Positions 47,927-57,758 of a stretch of DNA of 64,000 nucleotides are shown piece after piece. The notes under the pieces are model-generated. The model was not told the origin of the DNA. It was given only the letters and a program-made list of their open reading frames with translations, and did not search any database. Origin of the DNA: Bidens hawaiensis (lineage: Eukaryota; Streptophyta; Magnoliopsida; Asterales; Asteraceae); assembly GCA_021521415.1 (NCBI GenBank), contig JAIQDT010009102.1:1-64000 (forward strand). Reading direction: 5' to 3'. Position 1 is the first letter of the stretch. The number at the start of each line of letters is the position of its first letter. The translations under genes and the position numbers were made by a program.

Positions 47927-50900
47927 TCAACAATAAAACATAAGATTCTTGACATTCTCCCGAACTTTCGGGAGTGGGGCGGTTTTAGGCGGGCCTTGTC
48001 TCGTGAACACCGACGAGCTACCAGTCCGATCTAGGTACAATCGCCCCCGAAAAGCAGCCAAATGTGCATAATAACACGGTGGCACTAACGAAACCGGTTT
48101 AGTACATCTTACAAAAGTGAAACAAAGATTATAAACCAGTTTTTGAAACTCATCCGAAGTGAACCGGTTTTCGTCCCATAAAATGTGATAATGAGTCGGT
48201 CGGCTCGTACCCTTTACGCCCCAATGGCTACATAGATAGAAGTCGAACTCTTTCGGGTGAGTGACGACCGAGTCAACCACCGTGCCTGGCGGCACGTTCT
48301 CGTCAGAAAACATGTTTCGACCACCAACCGAGGCTGTTTCTGTTTCCGCTGGAAACAGTCTCGTGTGGTGGCGCTTCTGCACCACCACAAACGTGATCGG
48401 TGGGTTGTAGGCAGGGAACCGCCTACAACCCTCCCGAATCGCTTGCAACTCATCGCGAAGCACCTTCTGGAACTGTGTCTCACTGACACCGTCCCGGAAG
48501 AATATCAACCGTGTCGGGAGCTTCGACAGCTCCCGAACGAAATCATTCAATATTTCCTCCACCATTCCCGCCAAATCTTGAATTATTTCTTGTCTATGCG
48601 TCTGAGACCGCATCTTCGAAACGTACTTATTCGCGGCGGGCCAGTTCACCGACCCGACAACCGCCGCCACGGACGGGCTAAAATCATCCAACGGGTGCGG
48701 GTGAGTCACGTCCGCACCCAAAAACATTACCGGCTCATCCAGGGTCAAAACCCTTGGGATCTGAGCCGGTAACGAGTTGTACAACGCAACAGTACACCCA
48801 CCGATCTTCGCATTAATCTTAAGCGCCAAATTCCCGAGAAACTGCAAACTTAATCTCGAAATATTTTGATACAAACAACATTGGCTCATAACCCCGATGC
48901 TCGTTTCGCTAACACGCTTCAAATCCGCATACCCTTTGTGCTTCTTCTCCATTACACAAATCAAAAGCTGGAGATTATTATTTGCAGCCTTTTGAATCTT
49001 TTTAATCTTCGCTTCGAGAACCGATACGTTGTTAAGAACCTGCATTGATTCAAACTGTGGTTTTACGACGGTGTTCTTGTTTAAAAAGATCCCTAACTGT
49101 TCGCATCTTTGCGTTAACCGATCGATGAATTTGGGGATTATTGATTTTTGCTCATTGGTGCCTCCAAAACTGATTAAAGCCCATCGCCCGATTCGGCTGC
49201 CTTCGAAAACTTGGCTGCCCGAAAAGTTCCATTGGCGGTCGTGGCGGGAGGGGAGTAAGTCCCTCACTTCGCCTCCATCTCCGAGTTTGAGCCTCGGAGG
49301 TCGGAGAATTCGACCGTTAAGTTTAGTCATTTCCTTGAGAACGCGAAGATTGAATTCTCCCGCTTGGTGTCCGCTGTTAAACCACGCAAAAACGTTAAAA
49401 ATATATAGGGGTGTGAATACTGACACGACAGGAACCTAACACAAAATTCGCATATTTTGGTTTTGTATAAATGGGTCAGATTCAGGTTGACCCGACGGGT
49501 TCGCGGGCTGATTTGATTGACCCTTTTATTGTTTATTTTAATTTTTGTAAATGTGTTTTATGTAATAAATTAAACTGGTCGAGTATTTTACGACAAAACT
49601 AAAAACTAATAATTTACAAATATGTACAAAAATATGAATTACATACCTTTTAAAGTTATCGAAAAATTATAACTTGCTTCCATATTTTTATACCTCATAG
49701 CAAAATAAATTTATATTTTTAATAATAACGATTTTTAAATTCATAAATACATGTATCTTAAAAGAGTTATATTGTTTTAAAATCACGCAAAAACGTTAAA
49801 AAAATATAGGGATGTGAATACTGACACAACACGAACCTAACACAAAATTCACATATTTTGGTTTTGTATAAATGGGTCGTATTCAGGTTGACCCGACGGA
49901 TTCGTGGGTTGATTTGATTGACCCTTTTACTGTTTATTTTAATTTTTGTAAATGTGTTTTATGTAATAAATTAAACTGGTCGAGTATTTTACGCCAAAAT
50001 TATACAACTATGTACAAAAATATGAATGACATACGTTTTAAAGTTATCAAAATTTTATAACTTGCTTCCATATTTTTATACCTCATAGCCAAATAAATTT
50101 ACATTTTTCATAATAACGATTTTTAAATGCATAAATACATGTATCTTAAAAGAGTTATATTGTTTTATTTTATCATATCAACCCTTTATATTTTAAAAAA
50201 ATGGCAACATAGTTCTTTTTATTATTTGTTATTTAATTTATCTGATGATAGAATTTATATATGCATGTATAATTTTACTTATAAAATTTATTTATATTTT
50301 TATAAAATACATGTATAATTTTATTTATACATGATTTACTATATTAATTTATTAAAAAATGTATATTTTTCTAGTAGCGTGAGCCCTTAAAAAAAGGAAA
50401 GAGGTCATACCTAGATGGCTAGATGGACCAAAGTGTAACTAGTTTAATAATATCAAAATAAGTACATACATTGTATTTTATTTTTAACTTATTAAACCCT
50501 TTATATTAAAAAATATATATATAGCAACATTTTTTTTTACTTTTTTTCTTAATTTCTCTGATGATAGTAAAATAATAAAATATTAATAATTTTACAAAAT
50601 TATGACATTTTACTAAAAATGCATATGCATTTGGTAGTGTAATAAGACCTAAAAAAAGTAAAGAGGTCATACCTAGATGGACCAAAGGGTAACTAGTTAC
50701 TCTCTTTTAAATACATAAATACATGTATTTTAAACAAGTTATGACATTCTACTAACAAAATATTAATAATTTTATCAAAATAAGTAAATACCTTTTTTTA
50801 TCTTATTAACCCTTTATATTTAAAAAAAATATAGCAATAATTTCACTGATACTAGTAAAAAACAAAGATATTAATAACTTTATAAAAGTTATGACATTTT

Positions 50901-53900
50901 ACTAACAAAATATTAATAATTTTATAAAAATTATGTATGTATTTTAAACAAGTTTATAAACTTAAATATATCAAAATAAGTAAATACTTTTTTTTATCTT
51001 ATTAGCCCTTTATATTTAAATTAAATATAGCAATAATTTCACTGAAGATAGTAAAAAAACAAAAAATATTAATAACTTTATAAAAGTTATGACATTTTAC
51101 TAACAAAATATTAATAATTTTATAAAAATTACGTATGTATTTTAAAGAAGTTTATAAACTTTAATATATCAAAATAAGTAATTACTTTTTATTTATCTTA
51201 TTAACCCTTTATATTTAAAAATATATAGCAATAATTTCACTGACACTAGTAATAAAACAAAAATATTAATAACTTTATAAAAGTAATGACATTTTACTAA
51301 CAAAATTTTAATAATTTTATAAAAAAATTATGTATGTATTTTAAACAAGTTTATAAACTTAAATATGTCAAAATAAGTAAATGCTTTTTTTTTATCTTAT
51401 TAACCCTTAATATTTAAAAAAAATATAGCAATAATTTCACTGATACTAGTAAAAAAATATTAATAACTTTATAAAAGTTATGACATTTTACTAACAAAAA
51501 ATTAATAATTTTATAAAAATTATGACATTTTACTAGAAAAAATGCATAGTGTAACAATACCTAGATGGACCAAATGGTCCAGCCATGACTCCATCAATAA
51601 TGGCTTTTCTTTCCCTTGGCTTCTGGCACCCCAACTTCAGTATCTTTGCAGTCTGATCATCAGAAAGTTTGCCAAGAAACTTCTGCCCTTCACACACCAC
51701 ACACACCTCCATCGGTAGATAACACGGCCGTCGTCGGCTCGTCTGTAAACACGGCAAGTTTCGGTAGCGAATGTCATAGCCATATTGTTGTTTAAAATAC
51801 TCCACAACCCATAAATTTTCCCCGGTTCGGTCCCTAAACCATAGGTTCTCGGCTGACTCGTCGGTTAAGCTATGGACTTTGTATTGTTGGATGGTTTCTC
51901 GGTGGTTCACGAGTACTTTAACATTTTTTAATGCCTTTTCGACTTCTTTTTTTTCTTCGAGTGTTAAGGTTTTTGTGTCGGGAAGTTCGGTTAAGAAGGG
52001 TAAGCGTTTTTGTAAGTAGGGGATTACGCCTATGCTGTCGTGGAATGCGGTGACGGTCAGGTCGACGTTGAGTGCCAGACCTGTAGAAAAATGAAAACCC
52101 CGTATGGTGTCAATGTATTATTAGTAATAAACTATGTATGTTAAAAAACCAAAAGTAAAGCCGAAATATATAGTAATTTGAAAAGAAAAAAAACACTTTT
52201 TTAAACCTACATGTTTTGACCCGAACTTGGTCTTACCCAAACCTGTTCTGACCCGAACCCTTTCGATCCGAACCCGTCCAAACCCGAAAAAAATTAACCC
52301 TTTCTTGAATCAATCCGTTCAACCCTAAAACATTCCGACCCGTGACCCGAACTCACCAGACCCGGCCCGTTTGCATGTTCTAGTGATGAGATAACAAATA
52401 ACAATAAACCTAAACTAAAAATATTCTCTTTAATAATATAACAATACCTTGTTGTGTTGGTCTAAGGCTTTGAAAGAACCCCCTAAGTCCAACCGCGCCA
52501 CCGCCGATGTCCTTTGCTCCACCCATTGCAGCCGAGTACAACGACCGGCCCAACGGAGTGCACTCCGATAACGGGTTTTCGCGTAAAACGACATCTAGAG
52601 CTTGCAAATAGTCTTGGGGAAGTGGGATTGTGTTCTTTTCATGTTTATTCAAGTACTTACTCAAATCTTGACCATTGAGTTTGGACACATTCTTAATAAA
52701 GACTTTAAAAATCTTTGTTTTTTCTTCATTTTCGCACGAATTCGGAAGCGGGATTTTGATCTCAAGTTCAAACCTATCGGTTTCGAACTCCACCGAGCTG
52801 AAAAGGGTTCTCCTGCCATCAAAGCAGGGGTTTCCACCCGAAAAGATGGCCGAATTTTGTTCCACAAGTTTTTGTTTTATTAATCTTGCAACATCTTTTG
52901 AGGGTTTCGGGTTCATTTCGACGTCGTATTGGTGAATTTGTTGTAAAGGGTCAAATTCTACTAGGAAATGGTTTGCTAAAAGTGGGATTATTGTTCCTTC
53001 TGTGCCGCCGGAGTCCGGTCGCCTTGCCGGAATCAGTGGGGGGTCTAGTTGTGGTGGTGAGGTTGAATCTTTGAGGGGTTTTAGCTTTAATTCATCTTTC
53101 TTGGGTTCCATTGATGAGTTCATTGTTCTTGGATTCTTTGGAATGATCTCTAGAGCTGTTTCAACAAGAAAGTTTATTAATTTATGGGTCCCATTTGATT
53201 AATTTCAATATTTTTTAGTGTGATCAAGAACAAAATAATAACATTCAAGAACAAGAAAGTTTATAAATTTATGGGTCATATTTGATTAAACTCAAAAAAG
53301 TTTAGTATGATCAAGAACAAGAATTTATGTTCTTGAAAAGCAAGAATTATGAATAAAAAAATTATAAGAAAAACCTCTAGAGGTTTTAACAAGAAAGATT
53401 ATTAATTTATGGGTCCCATTTGATTTGATTAAATTCAAGATTTTTGTGTGATCAAGAACAAAATAATAACATTCAAGAACAAGAATTTATGTTCTTGAAA
53501 AAGAATTTTGAATCACTAAAGCTGTTTTAAGAACAAAGTTTATTAATTTATGGGTCCCATTTGATTAATGTTCAAGATTTTTTTAGTGTGATCAAGAACA
53601 AAATAATAACATTCAAGAACAATAATTTATGTTCTTGACAAAAAAAATTGAATCACTAGAGCTATTTTTAACAAGAAAGTTTATTAATTTATGGGTCCCA
53701 TTTGATTAAATTCAAGATTTTTAAGTATGATCAAGAACAATCTAATAACATTCAAGAACAAGAATTTATGTTCTTGAAAAATGTTTTTGAATCACAAGAG
53801 CTGTTTTAACAACAAAGTTTATAAATTTATGGGTCCCATTTGATTAAATTCAAGATTTTATTAGCTTTATAAAGAAAAAAAATAGTAGTAACATTCAAGA

Positions 53901-54371
53901 ACATGAATTTATGTTCTTGAAAATTAAAATAATTGAGTCTCTAGAGCTGTTTTAGCAAGAAAGGTTATGGGTCCCATTTGATTAAATATAAGTTTTTTTT
54001 TAGCTTGATCAAGAACAAATGATAACATCAAAGAACAAGAATGTATGTTCTTAAATATATAAGAATTACAAAAAATAATGTACCTCTAGAGATGTTAAAT
54101 AAAGTTTATTAATTTATGGGTCCCATTTGAATAAATTCAAGATTTTTTTAGTGTGATCAAGAACAAAATAATTACATCAAAGAACAAGAATGTATGTTCT
54201 TGAAATGCAAGAATTATAAAGAAAATTTGAATCATTAAAGCTGTTTTAACAACAAAGTTTATTACTTCATGGGTCCCATTTGATTAAATTCAAGATTTTA
54301 TAGTTTGATCAAGAAAAAAATAGTAACATTCAAGAACATGAATTTATTATGTTCTTGAAAAACCAGAATTG

Positions 54372-54418
<47 letters not shown>

Positions 54419-55116
54419 ACTCTTTAGAGCTGTTTTAACAAGAAAGTTTATGGGTCCCATTTGATTAAATTAAAGTTTTTTTAGTTTGATCAACAACAAA
54501 ATATTAATTAATAACATTCAAGAACAAGAAGTTATGTTCTTGAAAAAAATCAATACTATATTTTCTTGAAAAAAAATATTATAATTTTTTTTATTAGTTT
54601 TATAAATTTGTGGATCCCATTTTAGTTAATTAAGCTCAACATTTTTTTAGTATGATCAACAACAAAATAATAATAAAATTCAAGAACAAGATTCTATTTC
54701 TTTTTACCCAAAGATTCTTGCAAAAATCAAGACTTCATGTTCTTGAAAACCAAGATTTATATAAATATATATAAAAACTAAATCTTGAACAGATTATTCA
54801 ACACCCATAAACAAGTAAAGACAAATACTTAAAATTTAGCAAAAAAAAAGTTTTAAGTTTTAGTCACCTTTTTGATGAAAGGCATGGTGGTTTGGAGCCA
54901 CCGGCGGCGGCGGAGACACGGCGGAGATGGGTGGTGGGAGTGGAAGAAGTGGTGGTGAGTAAGAAGGGTATGGGTTATGGTTAAAAAGAGTAAAATTTGT
55001 GGTGGAATGATGATGGTGTAAAAGGTAGTGTGGATGAAGGTGAAAAAGATGGTGATGATGGTAAAAGTGGTGGTGGTGTTGAGGGGGGTTAATAATAATA
55101 ATATTATTGTCTGGGA

Positions 55117-55161
<45 letters not shown>

Positions 55162-55222
55162 GTGTTCTTGGTCTAAAACTCTTTGTTTTTGCTGTGCATT
55201 TGTTCTTGTCTCTTTCTTCCAT
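47927..55222 (-). CDS. AGO7: ARGONAUTE 7 (four exons, 1009 aa)
   Basis: AGO7 is the slicer that binds miR390 and cuts TAS3 RNA to start trans-acting siRNA production, controlling leaf polarity and phase change (family knowledge). The join is 55222-54868, 53155-52448, 52080-51561 and 49373-47927. Every junction has GT..AG, the phases agree, and the total is 3030 nt with a TGA stop. Exon 1 encodes an Asn/His/Pro-rich N-terminus with a run of 14 Asn. Exon 2 holds the N domain ('LLANHFLVEFD', 'GAVGLRGFFQSLRPTQQ'). Exon 3 holds linker and PAZ ('NLPCLQTSRRRPCYLPMEVC', 'QKFLGKLSDDQ'). Exon 4 holds MID and PIWI. The catalytic set is complete: Asp about 749 (GADVTHPHP), Glu about 790 (HRQEIIQDL), Asp about 822 (FFRDGVSE) and His about 922 (TSRPTHYH). 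The ending NLMFYC matches AGO7 rather than AGO1/10. Length fits Arabidopsis AGO7, about 990 aa. A Met inside exon 2 (53123) is not the start, because exon 1 joins in frame. Confidence 0.95.
49374..50170. repeat. Tandem duplication of about 400 bp at the 3' end of AGO7 intron 3
   Basis: Two direct copies, about 49381-49777 and 49782-50165, offset 388-401 bp. Shared blocks include 'CACGCAAAAACGTTAAAAA', 'TTGGTTTTGTATAAATGGGT', 'CAGGTTGACCCGACGG', 'AAACTGGTCGAGTATTTTAC' and 'CTTGCTTCCATATTTTTATA'. Copy 1 begins within about 10 bp of the exon 4 acceptor, so the duplication starts at the exon border. The second copy carries a degraded version of the acceptor (TTTTAAAACA instead of TTTAACAG). Confidence 0.85.
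50180..51560. repeat. AT-rich tandem repeat array in AGO7 intron 3, with copies of the intron 3 donor region
   Basis: Units of about 195-200 bp with 'ATAGCAATAATTTCACTGA' (about 50832, 51027, 51225, 51426), 'TTATGACATTTTACTA' and 'TTTATCTTATTAACCCTT' recur down the intron; more diverged units reach 50195. Two places repeat the exon 3/intron 3 junction. The plus strand ACCTAGATGGACCAAA, which on the minus strand is TTTGGTCCATCTAG/GT, stands at the real donor (51559-51574), again at 50671-50686, and with a small internal duplication at 50409-50431. All keep GT at the splice position. Confidence 0.85.
52195..52385. repeat. 'ACCCGAACC'-rich block in AGO7 intron 2
   Basis: Much of the 367-bp intron 2 (52081-52447) is a run of degenerate CCCGAACC/CCGACCCG units, like the subterminal repeats of hAT-type MITEs elsewhere in the window. 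No inverted ends could be fixed, so it may be a MITE remnant or a simple repeat. Confidence 0.4.
53156..54660. repeat. Minisatellite of about 140 bp in AGO7 intron 1 that repeats the exon 2 acceptor region
   Basis: About eleven units, one of them partial. The marker TTTATGGGTCCCATTTGATT (or close variants) starts near 53181, 53268 (partial), 53406, 53547, 53688, 53826, 53965, 54113, 54267, 54448 and 54607, mostly 138-180 bp apart. Each unit also has TTCAAGAAC..GTTCTTGAA, a short inverted repeat, and a 'TCTAGAGCTGTTTTAACAAG' block. On the minus strand that last block reads CTTGTTAAAACAG/CTCTAGA, a copy of the functional acceptor plus the first bases of exon 2. A (TA)n run of about 40 bp lies at about 54377-54412. 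Confidence 0.92.
55118..55161. repeat. (ATT)n microsatellite coding a poly-Asn tract in AGO7 exon 1
   Basis: About 14 ATT units (AAT on the coding minus strand) in frame, giving the run of Asn after 'RPRTH'. In-frame triplet runs in this N-terminal region are tolerated because the region is low-complexity in AGO proteins. Length polymorphism is likely. Confidence 0.95.
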
Positions 55223-56402
55223 GGTTAAAACTCACACTGAAGATAGCCAAAAGGGTGCAGTGTTTGCATGAGAGACTGAAATATAAGTGTGTGTGTATAT
55301 ATATATATAGACAATGTATGTATAGAGAGGGAAGAGGGGCAATTTGGTATTTGTCTGAGGATAACAGAGGGCAACTAGGAATAGGAGTAGAAAGTAGAAA
55401 CTGCAGTTATTACACATATACATATAATATATATATATGTGTGTGTTTGTGTGTATATATATAGAGAGAGAAAGAGAGGTGTAAATAGTGTGATCTTCTT
55501 GAAAGAAAAAGGTATATGAGATCTTTTTTGATATTTGGATTAATTTTCCAACTTTTTTTTTTTGACCTTTTGAACTATTTTGTGGGCTCCTTTTGTTAAC
55601 TATTAAGTTTTCTTTTTTATATCAAAAAGAAAATAAAAGATTATATTTATGTATACTTCTTCTATGAAACTTTATGTTAGAATATAATAATGTAATGTAG
55701 ATTTACTTTCATGACTTAATAAATTATTATTTATTGTAAGTGCTATCTCATTAGACGAGGCACCGGCAGGTACCCCTTTTCCGATAACCAAACTCGTGCG
55801 GCTACACCATTGCCGTCCAAGCAGGTACTATAATTTGATAGTGATCACGGGTATTGTTTACCGCTGAAAGGAGAGAAGATCGAGAAAGAGAGACGTGTTT
55901 ATGTGTGAAGAGAAGTTAAGAAAGCTGGTTTGACGGGGTATTTACGGATTCTGGCATGTGGTGGTTGAATTTTCGATGTGGCACTTGGGTTCAGGGGTTA
56001 CGCCCCCATCGCCCTTATATACAAGTGTTTTTATTATTATTATTTTATAACACTTTAATGTTTTTCTTTCTTAGTTAATATAAAATAGAGTAGATATTAA
56101 TAATTTCAATGACAAAAACAATTTTAATATACAAATGATTTTTAAGAATATTTAGATATAAAGATAAGCTTTTGTAATGAAGATAAATAATATATTAATC
56201 TTTGTGGATCCTTGACATTAAAACCTTAAAATTGTGGATTTTGCTAGTGTAGAATATCCTTCCATTGACTCCTTTAACTAACAAAAATGCTTTCTTTTAG
56301 CCATCCTTTATCTTTTTTGAACAATCCATAGTGAGAAAGTGTGTGTGCTTTTTTTATTTAAGCACATTTTCTATTTTAATATAATACATAATTCTTTTCT
56401 TA
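55223..56402 (-). promoter_or_regulatory. AGO7 upstream region
   Basis: No gene on either strand. On the minus strand a TATA-like TCTATATATATATATAC lies at about 55296-55311, 75-90 bp before the ATG, with a second TA-rich stretch at about 55424-55460 beside CT-rich runs. Transcription start is therefore probably within about 60 bp upstream of the ATG, giving a short 5' UTR, though simple-sequence TA runs make this uncertain. Around 55740-56030 there is a GC-richer island ('GGTTACGCCCCCATCGCCC') that resembles Harbinger-type MITE sequence, but its ends were not found. Confidence 0.45.
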
Positions 56403-56411
56403 TTGTAAATA

Positions 56412-57531
56412 GGGTTATTGGTTTTAAATACTCTCAACTTTGACCAATTGGTAGATAGCACTCTCAACTTACGAATTGTTCCCCAACACTCCCAACTTTA
56501 ACATATTTTCTTCTGGCACTCCCGGAGTAACGAGACTAACTTCGTTAGTGTTTGTGGTAAAAAATATCATTTTTCAAAGTTCAAGGGACAAAATCAAAAC
56601 TTTGTTTACTTTATATTCCATCATCCTCTCCACCCAACCACCACCCCTCTTCCTTCTTCCATACCGACAACAACCAACCACCACCGCTACTGACAGCCAC
56701 CGGCCACCACCGCCACTTACAACCATCAATCACTTTAATAAACAACTCATTATATTCAAGTCAAGAGGAATGGAAAATTGAAAGAATTGGGTGTGTTTAT
56801 GGTTTAATTTGGGGATATTGGTAAGTGGGTAATAATAATGATTGTGTCAGGATGTGGACCGAAGAAGAAGGGAAGTGAAGGACTAGTGGTTCTGATTTTT
56901 TACCGACTCGAACCCATTAAAATCCGAGTTAACCGAACCGGAATTGCCGGCGATACCGGCGCCGGAGTTGATAAACTCGCCGCCGACACGGATGTTGAAA
57001 TTTCGGCGGTTTTTCTTGGAAGCATAAGAAATGCTCCATATGAAGTCATTTAATGAAAGATTGTTGTTTTGGACACGAAGTTGGTCGCTAAACTGCCAAA
57101 AGGATGATTGATTGTTAGTATTCATGATTCAAGATTGATGGTTTGGTGATATACCCGAATGGAAAAATTGAAACTTTATGGAGTAAAGAGAGATTTGAAG
57201 TGGTTTGTGAAGCGGTTTGTTGGTTGTCAGCGGCGGTGGTGGCTGTCGGTAGCGGTGGTGGTTGGCGGTTGTTAGCAGGGAAGAAGGAAGAGGGGTGGTG
57301 GTTGGGTGGAGAGGATGATGGAATATAAAATAAACAAAATTTTGATTTTGTTCCTTGAAGTTTGAAAAATGGCATTTTTTACCCTAAACACTAACGAAGT
57401 TAGTGTCTTGTTACTCCGGGAGTGTCAGAAGAAAATATGTTTAAAGGTCAGAGTGTTGTGGAACAATTCATAAGTTAGGGAGTGTTATCTACCAATTGGT
57501 CAAAGTTGAAAGTATTTAAAACCAATATCCC
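56412..57531. mobile_element. Mutator-like element with long inverted repeats (1120 bp), Pack-MULE type
   Basis: A perfect 9-bp direct repeat TTGTAAATA flanks the element at 56403-56411 and 57532-57540, the size typical of Mutator. The ends start GGGTTATTGGTTTTAAATAC and, on the minus strand, GGGATATTGGTTTTAAATAC. The inverted repeats extend about 300 bp each, through 'GACCAATTGGTAGATA', 'ACTAACTTCGTTAGTG', 'TATTCCATCATCCTCTCCAC' and a CCACCACCG-rich tract, with moderate divergence. About 400 bp of different DNA lies between them, including a captured gene fragment. No transposase is present. Confidence 0.9.
56883..57125 (-). pseudogene. Captured fragment of an NRP/DCD-type (asparagine-rich) gene
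   Basis: An 80-codon minus-strand open frame between the arms of the Mutator-like element. It begins MNTNNQSSFWQFSDQLRVQ and continues 'NNNLSLNDFIWSISYASKKN' and 'RRNFNIRVGGE', the typical N-terminus of plant N-rich/DCD-domain stress proteins (NRP family). The parent protein would continue for several hundred residues into a DCD domain, which is absent here. It is therefore an exon piece carried by the transposon. Family assignment rests on recognising the N-terminal motif, so it is probable rather than certain. Confidence 0.65.
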
Positions 57532-57758
57532 TTGTAAATATTGAGCTTATTTTTCAATTTTTTTACATATTGAGGTTAACCAAATACTATAAATCCATTT
57601 TAAAATATATATGTCTGTTTCCAATTTAATTAAACATAGTAGTTCATTTCAAGCTCAAAAAAGATTAGACTTGGTCTAGAAGACTTCAATGCCCAATAAC
57701 AACCAATAAAATAACATGTATTAAATGGTTGACTTTAAATGGGACAAGTTAAATATTA

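Noticed and set aside
47927..49426. Reading AGO7 exon 4 as a separate 499-residue gene starting at 49426
   Set aside because: The first 17 residues are intron sequence. The acceptor at 49374 joins exon 3 in phase and gives the conserved sequence.
48257..49439. Plus-strand open frames of 136-171 codons opposite AGO7 exon 4
   Set aside because: They are antisense shadows of a conserved coding exon.
54860..55222. Treating the His/Asn/Pro-rich frame as a stand-alone low-complexity peptide
   Set aside because: Its donor and phase fit exon 2 of AGO7 exactly, and AGO7 orthologues have a similar N-terminal tail.
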